A stretch of DNA of 64,000 nucleotides from Xanthobacter oligotrophicus (lineage in GTDB: Bacteria > Pseudomonadota > Alphaproteobacteria > Rhizobiales > Xanthobacteraceae): contig NZ_VTTL01000014.1 of the NCBI RefSeq assembly GCF_008364685.1, forward strand, positions 62,001-126,000. Direction: 5' to 3'. The position numbers and the translations under genes are program-made. Below the pieces are notes generated by a model that had not been told where the DNA came from, made no database searches, and was given only the letters and a program-made list of their open reading frames with translations. Each line of letters starts with the position of its first letter. Position 1 is the stretch's first letter. Shown here in pieces: positions 8,683-16,755 of this stretch.

Positions 8683-8772
8683 CGGCGACGTGGGGACCGC
8701 AAGATCCCATCCGCGAATTTTATGTGACGCCGGCGGCTCCGCGTGGCGTTCAGCGCATCAAAGGCTCTGAGA

Positions 8773-9486
8773 ATGATCGATCTTTATTATTGGCCAACAC
8801 CGAACGGCCACAAGATCACGCTCTTTCTGGAAGAGGCCGGGCTCGATTACCGGATTATCCCGGTGGATATCAGCTCCGGAGACCAGTTCAAGCCGGATTT
8901 TCTTGCCATTGCACCGAACAACCGTATGCCGGCCATAGTAGATCATGCTCCGAGTGATAAGGGTGCCCCGATCTCGGTGTTCGAATCCGGCGCCATCCTG
9001 CTCTATCTCGCCGAGAAGACGGGGCGCTTCATCCCCGCCGACTTGCGCGGTCGCACCAGCGTCACCCAGTGGCTGTTCTGGCAGATGGGCGGGCTTGGCC
9101 CCATGGCCGGGCAGAATCACCATTTCAGCCAGTATGCGCCGGAGAAAATCCCCTATGCCATCGAGCGCTACGTGAAGGAGACGAACCGGCTCTACGGCGT
9201 GCTCGACCGCCGGCTGGCCGCGAACGCCGAGACCGGCGCGGCATATGTGGCGGGCGCGGACTATTCCATCGCCGACATGGCCATCTATCCCTGGATCGTG
9301 CCCCACCAGCGCCAGAGCCAGGATCTCGCCGATTTCCCCCATCTCAAGCGGTGGTTCGAGGCCGTGGCGACGCGGCCGGCGACCATTGCCGCCTATGCCA
9401 GGGGCGAGCCCTATTCCAGCCGACCGGCGGTGACCGAGGAAGGCAAGAAGATCCTCTTCGGCCAGACCGCGCGCCGCGCCGGATGA
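8773..9486 (+). CDS. Glutathione S-transferase family protein (YghU/nu-like)
   Basis: A 237-residue cytoplasmic glutathione transferase. The thioredoxin-fold domain has YYWPTPNGHKITLFLEEAG, NRMPAIVD and FESGAILLYLAEKTGRF. The helical domain has WQMGGLGPMAGQ and YSIADMAIYPW. These motifs match the YghU/YfcG branch, whose members bind two glutathiones and act as disulfide reductases or peroxidases (family knowledge). The ATG at 8773 is preferred over the GTG at 8743 because the paralog and the family begin at the beta-strand IDLYYW. It overlaps the usable upstream ATG of the TetR gene by four bases (ATGA at 9483). Expression is probably under that TetR regulator. Confidence 0.85.
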   Translation: MIDLYYWPTPNGHKITLFLEEAGLDYRIIPVDISSGDQFKPDFLAIAPNNRMPAIVDHAPSDKGAPISVFESGAILLYLAEKTGRFIPADLRGRTSVTQWLFWQMGGLGPMAGQNHHFSQYAPEKIPYAIERYVKETNRLYGVLDRRLAANAETGAAYVAGADYSIADMAIYPWIVPHQRQSQDLADFPHLKRWFEAVATRPATIAAYARGEPYSSRPAVTEEGKKILFGQTARRAG

Positions 9487-9548
9487 CTGAAACGCGGGCG
9501 GGCATTAGGTTCGCCTGCCTTCCCCAACGAAGAAAGACCATCCGAGAC

Positions 9549-10139
9549 ATGGCACGGCCAAGGGCGTTCGACGAAAACGAGGTTCTTGACGCGGCGATCC
9601 GCTGCTTCTGGACGCGCGGCTATGAGGCCACTTCCGTGCGCGACCTCGCGTCCAGCATGGGGCTGACCGGCGCCAGCCTCTACAACGCCTTCGGCGACAA
9701 GCACGCGCTCTATGAACGTGCGCTCCAACGCTACGTGGACGAGAGCGTGGCCGACCGCATCCGGCGCCTCGAGGATCCCGCCATCGCCCCGCGTGCGGCC
9801 ATCGGCGCCTTCTTCGACGAGGTCATGGAGCGCTCGCTGAACGATCCGGATATGAAGGGCTGCATGGTGGTTAACGCCGCCGTGGAACTCGGCCCGCACG
9901 ATCCCGATATGCGGGCCGCCGCAGGCCGCACCCTCGGCGAGATCGAGGCCTTCTTCCGCCGTCGCGTGGCGGCGGGCCAGAACGACAGCACCATCGACGC
10001 AACCCAGCCAGCAGAGGATCTCGCCCGCATGTTGCTCGGCGTGCTGCTGGGCATCCGGGTCCTGTCCCGCATCCACCCCGAACGGGCGCTGCTGGAAGGC
10101 GTGCTGCGTCCGGCGCTTGCGGCACTGGAGCCGCGCTGA
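9549..10139 (+). CDS. TetR/AcrR-family transcriptional regulator
   Basis: A 196-residue repressor-type regulator. The N-terminal helix-turn-helix runs from MARPRAFDENEVLDAA through TSVRDLASSMGLTGASLYNA, followed by the conserved FGDKHALYERAL. The C-terminal ligand domain contains a GCMVVN segment typical of the NemR/AcuR-like branch. I chose the ATG at 9549 because family members begin MARPR. An ATG at 9483 overlapping the GST stop would add 22 residues of atypical sequence. As last gene of the GST unit it most likely controls the divergent GST promoters through the palindrome at 8653-8682. The inducer is unknown, perhaps an electrophile. Confidence 0.85.
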   Translation: MARPRAFDENEVLDAAIRCFWTRGYEATSVRDLASSMGLTGASLYNAFGDKHALYERALQRYVDESVADRIRRLEDPAIAPRAAIGAFFDEVMERSLNDPDMKGCMVVNAAVELGPHDPDMRAAAGRTLGEIEAFFRRRVAAGQNDSTIDATQPAEDLARMLLGVLLGIRVLSRIHPERALLEGVLRPALAALEPR

Positions 10140-10194
10140 GCGTACCGGACGTGTTCAGCACAGCAGTGCATCCAAGACCGATCCGGAGGGAAAC

Positions 10195-10953
10195 ATGCCC
10201 ATGATCAAGGCTTTCGTATTCGACGCCTACGGCACGCTCTTCGACGTGCAGTCCGTCGCCGACGTGACCGACCGGGCGTTTCCCGGTCATGGCGAGATCA
10301 TCACCCAGATCTGGCGCATGAAGCAGCTGGAATACAGCTGGCTGCGCTCGCTCATGAACGACTACCGCGACTTCTGGACGGTGACACGGGAGGCACTGGC
10401 CTACACGCTCGGCGTGCTCGGCCTCACGCCCACCGATACCCTCTTCGACGATATCGCCGAGACCTATAACCGCCTTGCGCCCTATCCGGATGCCGTAGCG
10501 GCACTTGGCGGCCTGCCCGGCGTGCGCCGCGCCATCCTGTCCAACGGCAGCCCGCAGATGCTTGAGGCGCTGGTGGGCGGCTCTGCCCTGCGCGACCTGA
10601 TCGAAGCCACCATCAGCGTGGACGAAAAGCGCGCGTTCAAGCCCGATCCGCGTGCCTACGAGCTGGTGGAGGAGCGGCTCGGAGTGAAGCCGCACGAGGT
10701 GGTCTTCGTCTCCTCGAACGGCTTCGACATCGCCGGCGCCAAGCGCTTCGGTTTCCGCGTTGCCCGTATTGTGCGCGTCCCCCAGGCTGCGCTCGCCCAG
10801 GAGCTCGCCGAAGAAATGACTGGCGCGCCCGGCGCGCTGCGGCCGGTGACGCTCTACAAGGCTTTGCGCACTCAAGAGGAAGCACTCGGCTACGCGCCCG
10901 ACTTCGTGGTCTCCTCGCTCGCCGACCTGTCGCGCCTCGCCGTCGCCGCCTGA
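10195..10953 (+). CDS. dhlB: Type II (S)-2-haloacid dehalogenase, DhlB-like
   Basis: A 252-residue HAD-superfamily hydrolase that replaces the halogen of short 2-haloalkanoic acids with hydroxyl, in the cytoplasm. The nucleophile is Asp10 in VFDAYGTLFDVQS. Further active-site segments are MKQLEYSWLRSL (halide-binding Arg/cap), LSNGSP, RAFKPDP (Lys) and SSNGFD. The sequence is close, from memory, to DhlB of Xanthobacter autotrophicus GJ10. GGAGGG lies six bases before the ATG at 10195; a second ATG two codons later would give the textbook length. No haloalkane dehalogenase or alcohol/aldehyde dehydrogenase partner is adjacent, so it may act on environmental haloacids. Confidence 0.9.
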   Translation: MPMIKAFVFDAYGTLFDVQSVADVTDRAFPGHGEIITQIWRMKQLEYSWLRSLMNDYRDFWTVTREALAYTLGVLGLTPTDTLFDDIAETYNRLAPYPDAVAALGGLPGVRRAILSNGSPQMLEALVGGSALRDLIEATISVDEKRAFKPDPRAYELVEERLGVKPHEVVFVSSNGFDIAGAKRFGFRVARIVRVPQAALAQELAEEMTGAPGALRPVTLYKALRTQEEALGYAPDFVVSSLADLSRLAVAA

Positions 10954-10956
10954 GCC

Positions 10957-11793
10957 CTATTTCGGCAGCGCCTCCAGGAAGTCCTCCTGAAATTCCTTCA
11001 GTTCCACGGTGTTGAGGTCGGAAATGGCCCAATAGGTCAGGCCGGCCTCGGACCAGTTGAGAAGGGTGTAGCCCTCATGGGCGCGCGCCATGAATGCCTT
11101 GGCCAGGTGCGCGTCGGAACCGGCGGGCCAGATGAAGACGTTGATGACATGCCCGTTGCGGCGATAGACGAGGGCCGCCACCACCCGCCCACCGATATAG
11201 TCGAGCCGTCCTCCCGCCAGTGGAAAGCCGCGCGCCGCGAGATCCACCACCGGGGGCGAGAAATCGATTTTGCCGCCGAACCAGGGCTTCACCGTGTGCT
11301 GGTTTGAGCTTGCCACGTCGGTGAGATGCTCCGCCAGCAGGGAGCGGACATGGCCGGCGACCAGTTCCTCCTCCAGCGACGCCCCGCCCCTCGGCGGCAG
11401 CACCACCAGGAGCAGCGCCGCCGCAAGCACCGCCAGCGAGGGAATGATGCTCCAGCGCCGGAGCAAAGGCAGCATGGCGCGCAGCCTGTCGGCCAGACCG
11501 GCCATTCCGGAAGGCCAGGCCAAAGGCGGGGCCGTCGCCGCGCCGCGCTCCCGCGCCAGGGCTGCGATCACGCTGTCGCGCAGGGCCGGCGGCGCGCGCC
11601 AGCGCACGTCATCCTGGGTGATGCGCTGCCGGACCAGCATCATGCGTTGGAGAGCGCCCGCACATGCGGGGCAACCGGCGATGTGGCGTTCCACGTCCAT
11701 CACATGGGCGGCATCCAGCTCGCCATCGAGGTAGCCGTTCAGCAGCCCCTCCCATGCGGCGCAGGGCCCGGCTTCTGGAATAGGCGTGCTCAT
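10957..11793 (-). CDS. Membrane anti-sigma factor with zinc-finger domain
   Basis: A 278-residue single-pass membrane protein. The N-terminal cytoplasmic domain has the zinc-binding pattern His37-x3-Cys41-x2-Cys44 (HIAGCPAC) of ZAS/zf-HC2 anti-sigma factors. One membrane helix lies at about 114-133, followed by a periplasmic domain rich in beta strands. Its ATG overlaps the stop of the ECF sigma gene (ATGA at 11790-11793), so the two are translationally coupled and the sigma factor is its expected partner. The periplasmic part may sense redox or metal stress through the products encoded upstream (cupredoxin, metallophosphoesterase); that link is inference. Confidence 0.85.
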   Translation of the reverse strand: MSTPIPEAGPCAAWEGLLNGYLDGELDAAHVMDVERHIAGCPACAGALQRMMLVRQRITQDDVRWRAPPALRDSVIAALARERGAATAPPLAWPSGMAGLADRLRAMLPLLRRWSIIPSLAVLAAALLLVVLPPRGGASLEEELVAGHVRSLLAEHLTDVASSNQHTVKPWFGGKIDFSPPVVDLAARGFPLAGGRLDYIGGRVVAALVYRRNGHVINVFIWPAGSDAHLAKAFMARAHEGYTLLNWSEAGLTYWAISDLNTVELKEFQEDFLEALPK

Positions 11794-12398
11794 GGGGTCG
11801 CCTCCCCGCCCGGCGTGGCGCGCGACCAGAGGTCAGCGAACAGCCGGCGCGCACGGGACAGGCGCGACATCACCGTGCCCACCGGCACCCCCGCAACCTC
11901 CGCGATCTCGCGGTAGGACAACTCATCCAGCTCGCGCAGCACCAGCGCCTCGCGCAGCGGCTCGGGAAGGTGTTCCAGCAGCGCGCGCACGGCTTCCGCC
12001 TCGGTGCGGCGTAGGAGAAGGCTCTCGGGCGTGTCCCCATCAACAAGGAGAGCGGTCGCATCGTCCGGCTCCTCTCCTTCGCCATGGGGCAGGGGGGCGG
12101 CCTGCGGCGCCCGCCGACGCTGCATCCGCCACGTTGCGTGGCAATTGCGCACGATGGCGAGCAGCCATGCCCGCGGGCTCAGGCCCCGGAAATCGGCAAA
12201 GCTGCGATAGGCGCGCAGGAAGGCGTCCTGCACGATGTCCTGCGCCGCATCCGGATCCCGGCTCAGATAACGCGCGAGGTTATAGGCCGCGTCGAGGTGC
12301 GGCAGGATCAGCGCGTCGAACCGCGCCGCCCCGGCCGCATCGAGCCCGCGATCGGCAGCAGGCGCAGCGTGCCCATGGCGGGCCGAAAGTTCCGCCAT
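11790..12398 (-). CDS. ECF-type RNA polymerase sigma factor
   Basis: A 202-residue sigma-70 family protein with only regions 2 and 4. Region 2 includes YLSRDPDAAQDIVQDAFLRA and the DNA-melting part SPRAWLLAIVRN. Region 4 has LVLRELDELSYREIAEVAG and VPVGTVMSRLSRARR, a complete helix-turn-helix. The ATG at 12398 is chosen; the open frame extends upstream with arginine-rich, non-protein composition. The anti-sigma gene overlaps its end. Upstream on the same strand lie a cupredoxin and a Tat-exported metallophosphoesterase, probably members of its own regulon. It resembles ECF groups paired with zf-HC2 anti-sigma factors. Confidence 0.9.
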   Translation of the reverse strand: MAELSARHGHAAPAADRGLDAAGAARFDALILPHLDAAYNLARYLSRDPDAAQDIVQDAFLRAYRSFADFRGLSPRAWLLAIVRNCHATWRMQRRRAPQAAPLPHGEGEEPDDATALLVDGDTPESLLLRRTEAEAVRALLEHLPEPLREALVLRELDELSYREIAEVAGVPVGTVMSRLSRARRLFADLWSRATPGGEATP

Positions 12399-12632
12399 GG
12401 GATGGGCACGGGCGGAGCGGATGCAGGCGACCCCGCGCACCAGGGCGGCAAGGCCGAGGACAAAAGCCCGCCATTCGCCGGGCCGGACGAAAAATGCGCC
12501 CGTCCCTCCCGCCTCCCCGGAGGGATACCACGGCGCGTATCCCGAACCTGTTGCCAGCATCGACCTGCCCCGCTTCCTCGAGCTCTATCGCAGCGGAACC
12601 CCGTGCTCCGCTGCGAGTCTTATTCGTTGAAA
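12399..12632. other. Spacer between cupredoxin and ECF sigma genes
   Basis: About 230 bases without a supported gene on either strand. It could hold a promoter for the sigma/anti-sigma pair, separating it from the upstream metallophosphoesterase-cupredoxin unit. I see no convincing hairpin or recognisable ECF promoter. Confidence 0.3.
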
Positions 12633-13007
12633 TCAGCCCGCAGGTTTCACCACCACCTTGCCAGTCATGTGGGGATGCAGCGAACAGAAATACGTGAAGT
12701 CGCCGGCCGTGTTGAAGGTGAAGGAGTACTTGCCTTCCGTATCGAGAACCTTGGACCGGAAGGCCTGCTTCTTGTCGACCACCGTGTGCGGAATGTCGTC
12801 ATTGTTCACAAAGGTCACGGTGGTACCGGGCACGATCGTCACCTCGGCGGGGGTAAAGGTGAAATTGTCGATTGAGACCGTCACCTCCTCGCCGGCGGCG
12901 GCCGGCCGTGCCGCAAGGCCGAGGACAAGCGCGAGGAGGGTTGCGGCGAAGATGGCCGTGGCGGGACTGGACCGCAAGGCGGGGACCTGGGCGAAGGACT
13001 GACGCAC
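12633..13007 (-). CDS. Periplasmic cupredoxin (amicyanin/pseudoazurin-like)
   Basis: A 124-residue secreted blue-copper protein. An N-terminal signal peptide runs to about Ala38 (hydrophobic core followed by AARPAAAGEE). The mature domain has all four type 1 copper ligands: His74 in DIPHTV and Cys108, His111, Met114 in FCSLHPHM, the C-x2-H-x2-M spacing typical of amicyanin. It should shuttle electrons in the periplasm. It lies 42 bases after the metallophosphoesterase gene and upstream of an ECF sigma/anti-sigma pair, so its expression is probably stress-controlled. Its electron donor or acceptor is not apparent. Confidence 0.9.
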   Translation of the reverse strand: MRQSFAQVPALRSSPATAIFAATLLALVLGLAARPAAAGEEVTVSIDNFTFTPAEVTIVPGTTVTFVNNDDIPHTVVDKKQAFRSKVLDTEGKYSFTFNTAGDFTYFCSLHPHMTGKVVVKPAG

Positions 13008-13049
13008 GGAAAACTCCTTTCAGGACAGCTGGAAGAGGCGTGGGCGCGC

Positions 13050-14006
13050 TCAGCCTTCGAGGGGCTGGTCGATGATGGCGAGGGGCTGCGAGCCACGAAC
13101 GAAGTTCACCGTGGCGATGCCGAGATTCTTGCGCAGCTCCCCCGCCGGCAGCTTCAGCGGGCCGGGCGACGGCGCGCTGCCCGGCGCCGGCTGGGGGAAG
13201 GCAGTGGAGCGAGCGGTGTGGAAGGTCACGTTGCCCTCCACCTTCTGCATCACCTGGTGGATGTGGCCGTTCAGCACCGTCACCGAGCCGAAGCGCTTGA
13301 GATAGGCCAGCGCCTGCAGCCCGTCCGACGTACCCCACCCCCATTCGGGATAGACGGTCCAGAGCGGGATGTGGGCAAACACCACGATGGGCGTGGAGGA
13401 TGGCAGGCCCGCCACGTCGCTCTCCAGCCATTCGAGCTGCTCGGTGCCGAGATTGCCGAGGCCGCCGGCCTTCAGCTCCACCACGTTCACGAGGGCGATG
13501 AAGTGGACGCCGTCATGGTCATAGCTGTACCAGCCGGCGCCCTTCGAGCCCTTGCCGTAGCGCTCCAGATAGGCCTTGCCCTGCCCATCATCGAGCAGGT
13601 CATGCTCGCCCGGCACGTAGAAGACCGGGAGGCCGGCTTCCTTGATGATCTGGTCGGCGTCGTCGAATTCCTTCTCCCGCGACAGATGGCTGATGTCGCC
13701 GGTGTGGATCATGAACGCCGGCTTCTCCTTCAGCGTCCTGATGCGCGCCACCGCCTCGCGCAGCGTCGAAAGGGCGTCGGGGTTGGCGGGCTTGTCGAAG
13801 CCCACATGGCTGTCGCTGATCTGGAGGAAGGTAAAGGCCTTGGCCGGTTCCGCCGCTAAGGCAGAGCCAAGGCCGAGGCCGCTCGGCAGGCCGCCGGACA
13901 GGGTCCACAGGATGCCGGTGCCGGCCCAGGTCATGCATTCCAGGAAGCCGCGGCGGTGGATGCCATCCGCATCGGGGGCGGGTGTGGTGGTGTCGGATTT
14001 GGTCAT
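13050..14006 (-). CDS. Tat-exported calcineurin-like metallophosphoesterase
   Basis: A 318-residue periplasmic phosphoesterase. The N-terminus has a Tat motif (HRRGFLE) followed by a hydrophobic stretch ending near LGSALAAEP. All metallophosphatase metal-binding motifs are present in order: DSHVG, HTGDISH, GEHD, FAHIPLW and GHIHQ. The start at 14006 has a GGAGAG ribosome site; the frame upstream is non-coding. It is the first gene of a minus-strand unit with the cupredoxin (42-base gap) and then the ECF sigma/anti-sigma pair. The substrate is unknown; members with this layout are often called 3',5'-cyclic-nucleotide or acid phosphatases, which I cannot confirm. Confidence 0.85.
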   Translation of the reverse strand: MTKSDTTTPAPDADGIHRRGFLECMTWAGTGILWTLSGGLPSGLGLGSALAAEPAKAFTFLQISDSHVGFDKPANPDALSTLREAVARIRTLKEKPAFMIHTGDISHLSREKEFDDADQIIKEAGLPVFYVPGEHDLLDDGQGKAYLERYGKGSKGAGWYSYDHDGVHFIALVNVVELKAGGLGNLGTEQLEWLESDVAGLPSSTPIVVFAHIPLWTVYPEWGWGTSDGLQALAYLKRFGSVTVLNGHIHQVMQKVEGNVTFHTARSTAFPQPAPGSAPSPGPLKLPAGELRKNLGIATVNFVRGSQPLAIIDQPLEG

Positions 14007-14158
14007 GGGTCTCTCCGGGTGGGCCGGACACGTCCGGCGCGGGAGAGCGGCGCCCCGAGGGAGCGGCCGCTTCGGCTGGCGTGGGCGGACCCACACCAGC
14101 CAAGACCACGGAGCGTTCCGTTTTATTCGTGCGCCCGGCGATTTTTCGTCGGGAATTT

Positions 14159-14785
14159 TCAGGCCACGAGCGACGGCAGGCGCTCGATGGTCTTGAGCGC
14201 TGCATCAAGTGCGGCAGCGGCAGCGCCTTCCTCGCCATTGGTGCATTCCACGCCCACCACTTCGATGTCGCGAAAACCGATGAAGCCAAGCACGTGGGTG
14301 AGATAGGGCCTGGCATAGTCGAAGGGGGCAAGCGCCCCGCCCGGCTCGTAGCTCCCCGCGCCATAGGCGAACGCCACATAGGCCGCCTTGCCGGTGACGA
14401 GGCCGCGGAAGGTGACGCCGTCATAGGCGACGGTGCGGCGGATGCGCACCACGTGGTCGATCCACGCCTTCAACGCCGAAGGCAGGCCGAAATTGTACAT
14501 GGGCGCGGTGATGAGCAGGGCATCCGCCGCCTCCACCTCCCCGATGAGGCGGTCGGAAAGCGCGGTAGCGGCCCGCATCGCGTCGGTGATCTGGTCCGCC
14601 GGAGTGAAGAAGCCGGCAATGGTGGTGGCGTCGATGTGTGGAACGGGATCGACCGCGAGGTCCCGCCGGACCACCACGCCGCCGGGGATGCCGGCACGCC
14701 AGCGTACCTCCAGCGCATCGCCGAGCTGCCGCGAACGCGAGCCCTCGTCACGTGCGCTGGAATCGATGCGAAGCAAAGTCTTCAT
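14159..14785 (-). CDS. FMN-dependent NADH:quinone/azo reductase (AzoR-like flavodoxin fold)
   Basis: A 208-residue flavodoxin-fold enzyme of the AzoR/NQO family, cytoplasmic. Typical features are the FMN phosphate-binding start LLRIDSSAR, the TAPMYNFGLPSALKAWIDHV segment that contacts the isoalloxazine ring, and a late GFIGFRDIEVVGVE strand. These enzymes reduce quinones and azo compounds by two-electron transfer with NAD(P)H. The start at 14785 has GGAGGC about a dozen bases upstream. A LysR gene is divergent, separated by 95 bases, and its probable operator lies between them, so the reductase is likely induced by an electrophile. Confidence 0.85.
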   Translation of the reverse strand: MKTLLRIDSSARDEGSRSRQLGDALEVRWRAGIPGGVVVRRDLAVDPVPHIDATTIAGFFTPADQITDAMRAATALSDRLIGEVEAADALLITAPMYNFGLPSALKAWIDHVVRIRRTVAYDGVTFRGLVTGKAAYVAFAYGAGSYEPGGALAPFDYARPYLTHVLGFIGFRDIEVVGVECTNGEEGAAAAALDAALKTIERLPSLVA

Positions 14786-14861
14786 GCCAAGATGCCTCCA
14801 AAAGCAGAGGCAAGATGGCGCGTGCTTACGGCGGGGAAAAATGGTGGCTGCGACAGTACAA

Positions 14862-14880
14862 TCGTGCATAAGCTGCACGA
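14862..14880. promoter_or_regulatory. Perfect inverted repeat TCGTGCA-N5-TGCACGA (LysR operator)
   Basis: Two perfect 7-base arms (14862-14868 and 14874-14880) flank TAAGC, with the repeat ending at the base before the LysR ATG. Its T-N11-A spacing and its location in the divergent azoR/LysR spacer are typical of LysR autoregulatory sites. Binding here would block initiation of its own gene. Confidence 0.6.
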
Positions 14881-15780
14881 ATGGACACGGCCCAGCTGCG
14901 CATTTTCGTCCACGTGGCGAGACGGGGCAGCTTCGCAGCCGCCGCCCGCGATCTCGACATGGACGCTTCCGCCGTCTCCCGTGCCGTAGCGGCTCTGGAA
15001 GCGGAGCTTGATGCCCGGCTGATGCACCGGACCACGCGCACCATGTCACTCACCGAGGCGGGGCTCGCCTATCTCGCCCGGGTGGAGCCCATCCTCGACG
15101 AACTCGACCGCGCCCGCGACGAGGTGGCATCCGCGCGCGCGGAGCCGGTGGGCACGCTCCGGCTGACAGCCTCCGTCGCCTTCGGGGAGGCCTGCCTGAT
15201 GCCGCTGCTGCCGGAGATGCGCATGCGCTTTCCCCGCCTCAAGCTCGATCTCATCCTCACCGACGCGAACCTCGACCTTGCCGCCGAGCGCATCGACATG
15301 GCGCTCAGGCTGGCGCCGGACATGCGGGCAGACGTGATCGGCGTGAAGCTGTTCGCCACCCGATACCGGGTGGTGGCGAGCCCCGATTATTGCGCGCGGG
15401 AGGGCACCCCGCGCATGCCGCAGGAGGTGGAAAAGCATTCCGCCATCGTGTTCGGCCTGCCGGACTTCCGCCTGCGCTGGCTGTTTCGCCGCGACGGCCA
15501 GGTGGAGGAGGTGCCGGTGCGCGGCGATATCGCCATATCGAGCGGCCTCGCCATCCGCCACGCGGCCCGCGACGGGCTGGGGCTGGCGCTGCTGCCGGAC
15601 TGGCTGGTGGGGCCGGACCTTGCCGCCGGAAGGCTCATCGACCTTTTTCCCGACCACGACATCACCGCCACCTCGTTCGACACCGCAGCGTGGCTCATCT
15701 ATGCGAGCCGGCGCTACACCCCGCAGAAGGTGCGGCTCGTGACGAAGTTCCTGCGCGAGCGCCTCGGCAGGCCCGGTTGA
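14881..15780 (+). CDS. LysR-family regulator divergent from AzoR-like reductase
   Basis: A 299-residue LysR regulator. The N-terminal winged helix shows ARRGSFAAAARDLDMDASAV followed by LEAELDARLMHRTTRTMSLT, and a linker helix leads to the periplasmic-binding-protein-like effector domain (about 90-295). The ATG at 14881 abuts a perfect inverted repeat. The effector is unknown. The neighbouring divergent reductase gene is the most probable target, by the usual LysR arrangement. The protein is of the CrgA/AaeR-like short-linker type common in Proteobacteria. Confidence 0.9.
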   Translation: MDTAQLRIFVHVARRGSFAAAARDLDMDASAVSRAVAALEAELDARLMHRTTRTMSLTEAGLAYLARVEPILDELDRARDEVASARAEPVGTLRLTASVAFGEACLMPLLPEMRMRFPRLKLDLILTDANLDLAAERIDMALRLAPDMRADVIGVKLFATRYRVVASPDYCAREGTPRMPQEVEKHSAIVFGLPDFRLRWLFRRDGQVEEVPVRGDIAISSGLAIRHAARDGLGLALLPDWLVGPDLAAGRLIDLFPDHDITATSFDTAAWLIYASRRYTPQKVRLVTKFLRERLGRPG

Positions 15781-15792
15781 GCATCACGCCCT

Positions 15793-16722
15793 TCAGGCCC
15801 GCCCCGAAGAGACCGGCAGGTCTGCGAGCCGCGCTCTCAGGCGGGGCACCGCGAAATCCACGAACGCACGCAGCTTCGCCGCCTGCAGGCGTGCGCCCGG
15901 ATAGACCACGTGCACAGGCAGCGGCTCGCCCTCGAAATCCTCCAGCACCAGGCGCAGGCGCCCGGCGGCCACCGCCTCCTCCACCTGATAGGACAGCACA
16001 CGGGTGATGCCGCGCCCCCGCGCCGCCGCCGCGATGGCCGCATCGGCGCTGTTGACGGTGAAGCACGCCGCAACGCTCACCTGCTTGCGCGCCCCGCCCG
16101 AAGGCCCCGCCGCGAAGGTCCACACTGCATTCTCGGTGATCTGCGAGAACGAGATGATCCGATGCGTCGACAGGTCCGCCGGCACGGTGGGCGTGCCACG
16201 AACGGCAAGATAATCCGGGCTCGCGCACACCACGCGCCGCACCTCCCCGACCCGCGTCGCGACAAGGCTCGAGTCCGGCAGATGGCCGATGCGCACCGCC
16301 GCGTCATGGCCTTCGTCAACCAGGTTCACCACCCGGTCCACCAGCAGTAGCCGCGCCTCGAGCGCCGGATGCGCCTCGATGAGATCCTCGATCACGGGCG
16401 CCACGTGCAGGCGGCCGAACGTGGCCGGCGCGGTGACGGATAGCACGCCCCTGGGATCGGTGCGCTCGCCGGCGGCAAGCAGGTCCGCCTCGGCAAGATC
16501 GGCGAGGATGGCCCGGCAGGAGGCGAGATACAGCTCGCCCGCCTGGGTCAGGTGCAGGGCGCGCGTGGTGCGGTGGAGGAGGCGCGTACCGAGATGCTCC
16601 TCCAGCTGCGCCACCGCCCGCGTGATCGCTGCCGGCGAGCGGCCAAGCCGGCGGGCGGCGCGGGCAAGGCTGCCCTCGTCCAGTGCCGTGACGAAGGCGG
16701 TCATGGCGTCGATGCGGTCCAT
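15793..16722 (-). CDS. LysR-family regulator divergent from AhpD-like/PNPOx genes
   Basis: A 309-residue LysR regulator with the DNA-binding domain at the N-terminus (LDEGSLARAARRLGRSPAAI, then LEEHLGTRLLHRTTRALHLT) and an effector-binding domain after residue 90. It is convergent with the preceding LysR gene (12-base gap) and divergent from the AhpD-like gene at 16907. Phased TTTC/GAAA repeats occur just upstream of its start. It probably controls the AhpD-like and PNPOx-like genes; the inducer could be an oxidant or electrophile, judged only from those neighbours. Confidence 0.88.
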   Translation of the reverse strand: MDRIDAMTAFVTALDEGSLARAARRLGRSPAAITRAVAQLEEHLGTRLLHRTTRALHLTQAGELYLASCRAILADLAEADLLAAGERTDPRGVLSVTAPATFGRLHVAPVIEDLIEAHPALEARLLLVDRVVNLVDEGHDAAVRIGHLPDSSLVATRVGEVRRVVCASPDYLAVRGTPTVPADLSTHRIISFSQITENAVWTFAAGPSGGARKQVSVAACFTVNSADAAIAAAARGRGITRVLSYQVEEAVAAGRLRLVLEDFEGEPLPVHVVYPGARLQAAKLRAFVDFAVPRLRARLADLPVSSGRA

Positions 16723-16729
16723 GCCGTGA

Positions 16730-16755
16730 TTTCACTTTTCGAAATAATAGCTTTC
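16730..16755. promoter_or_regulatory. Phased TTTC-N7-GAAA-N7-TTTC repeats (candidate LysR site)
   Basis: TTTC at 16730, GAAA at 16741 and TTTC at 16752 are spaced exactly 11 bases apart, so they face one side of the helix. They lie 8 to 33 bases upstream of the LysR start and in the divergent spacer to the AhpD-like gene. This is consistent with multi-site LysR binding. No experimental support. Confidence 0.4.
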
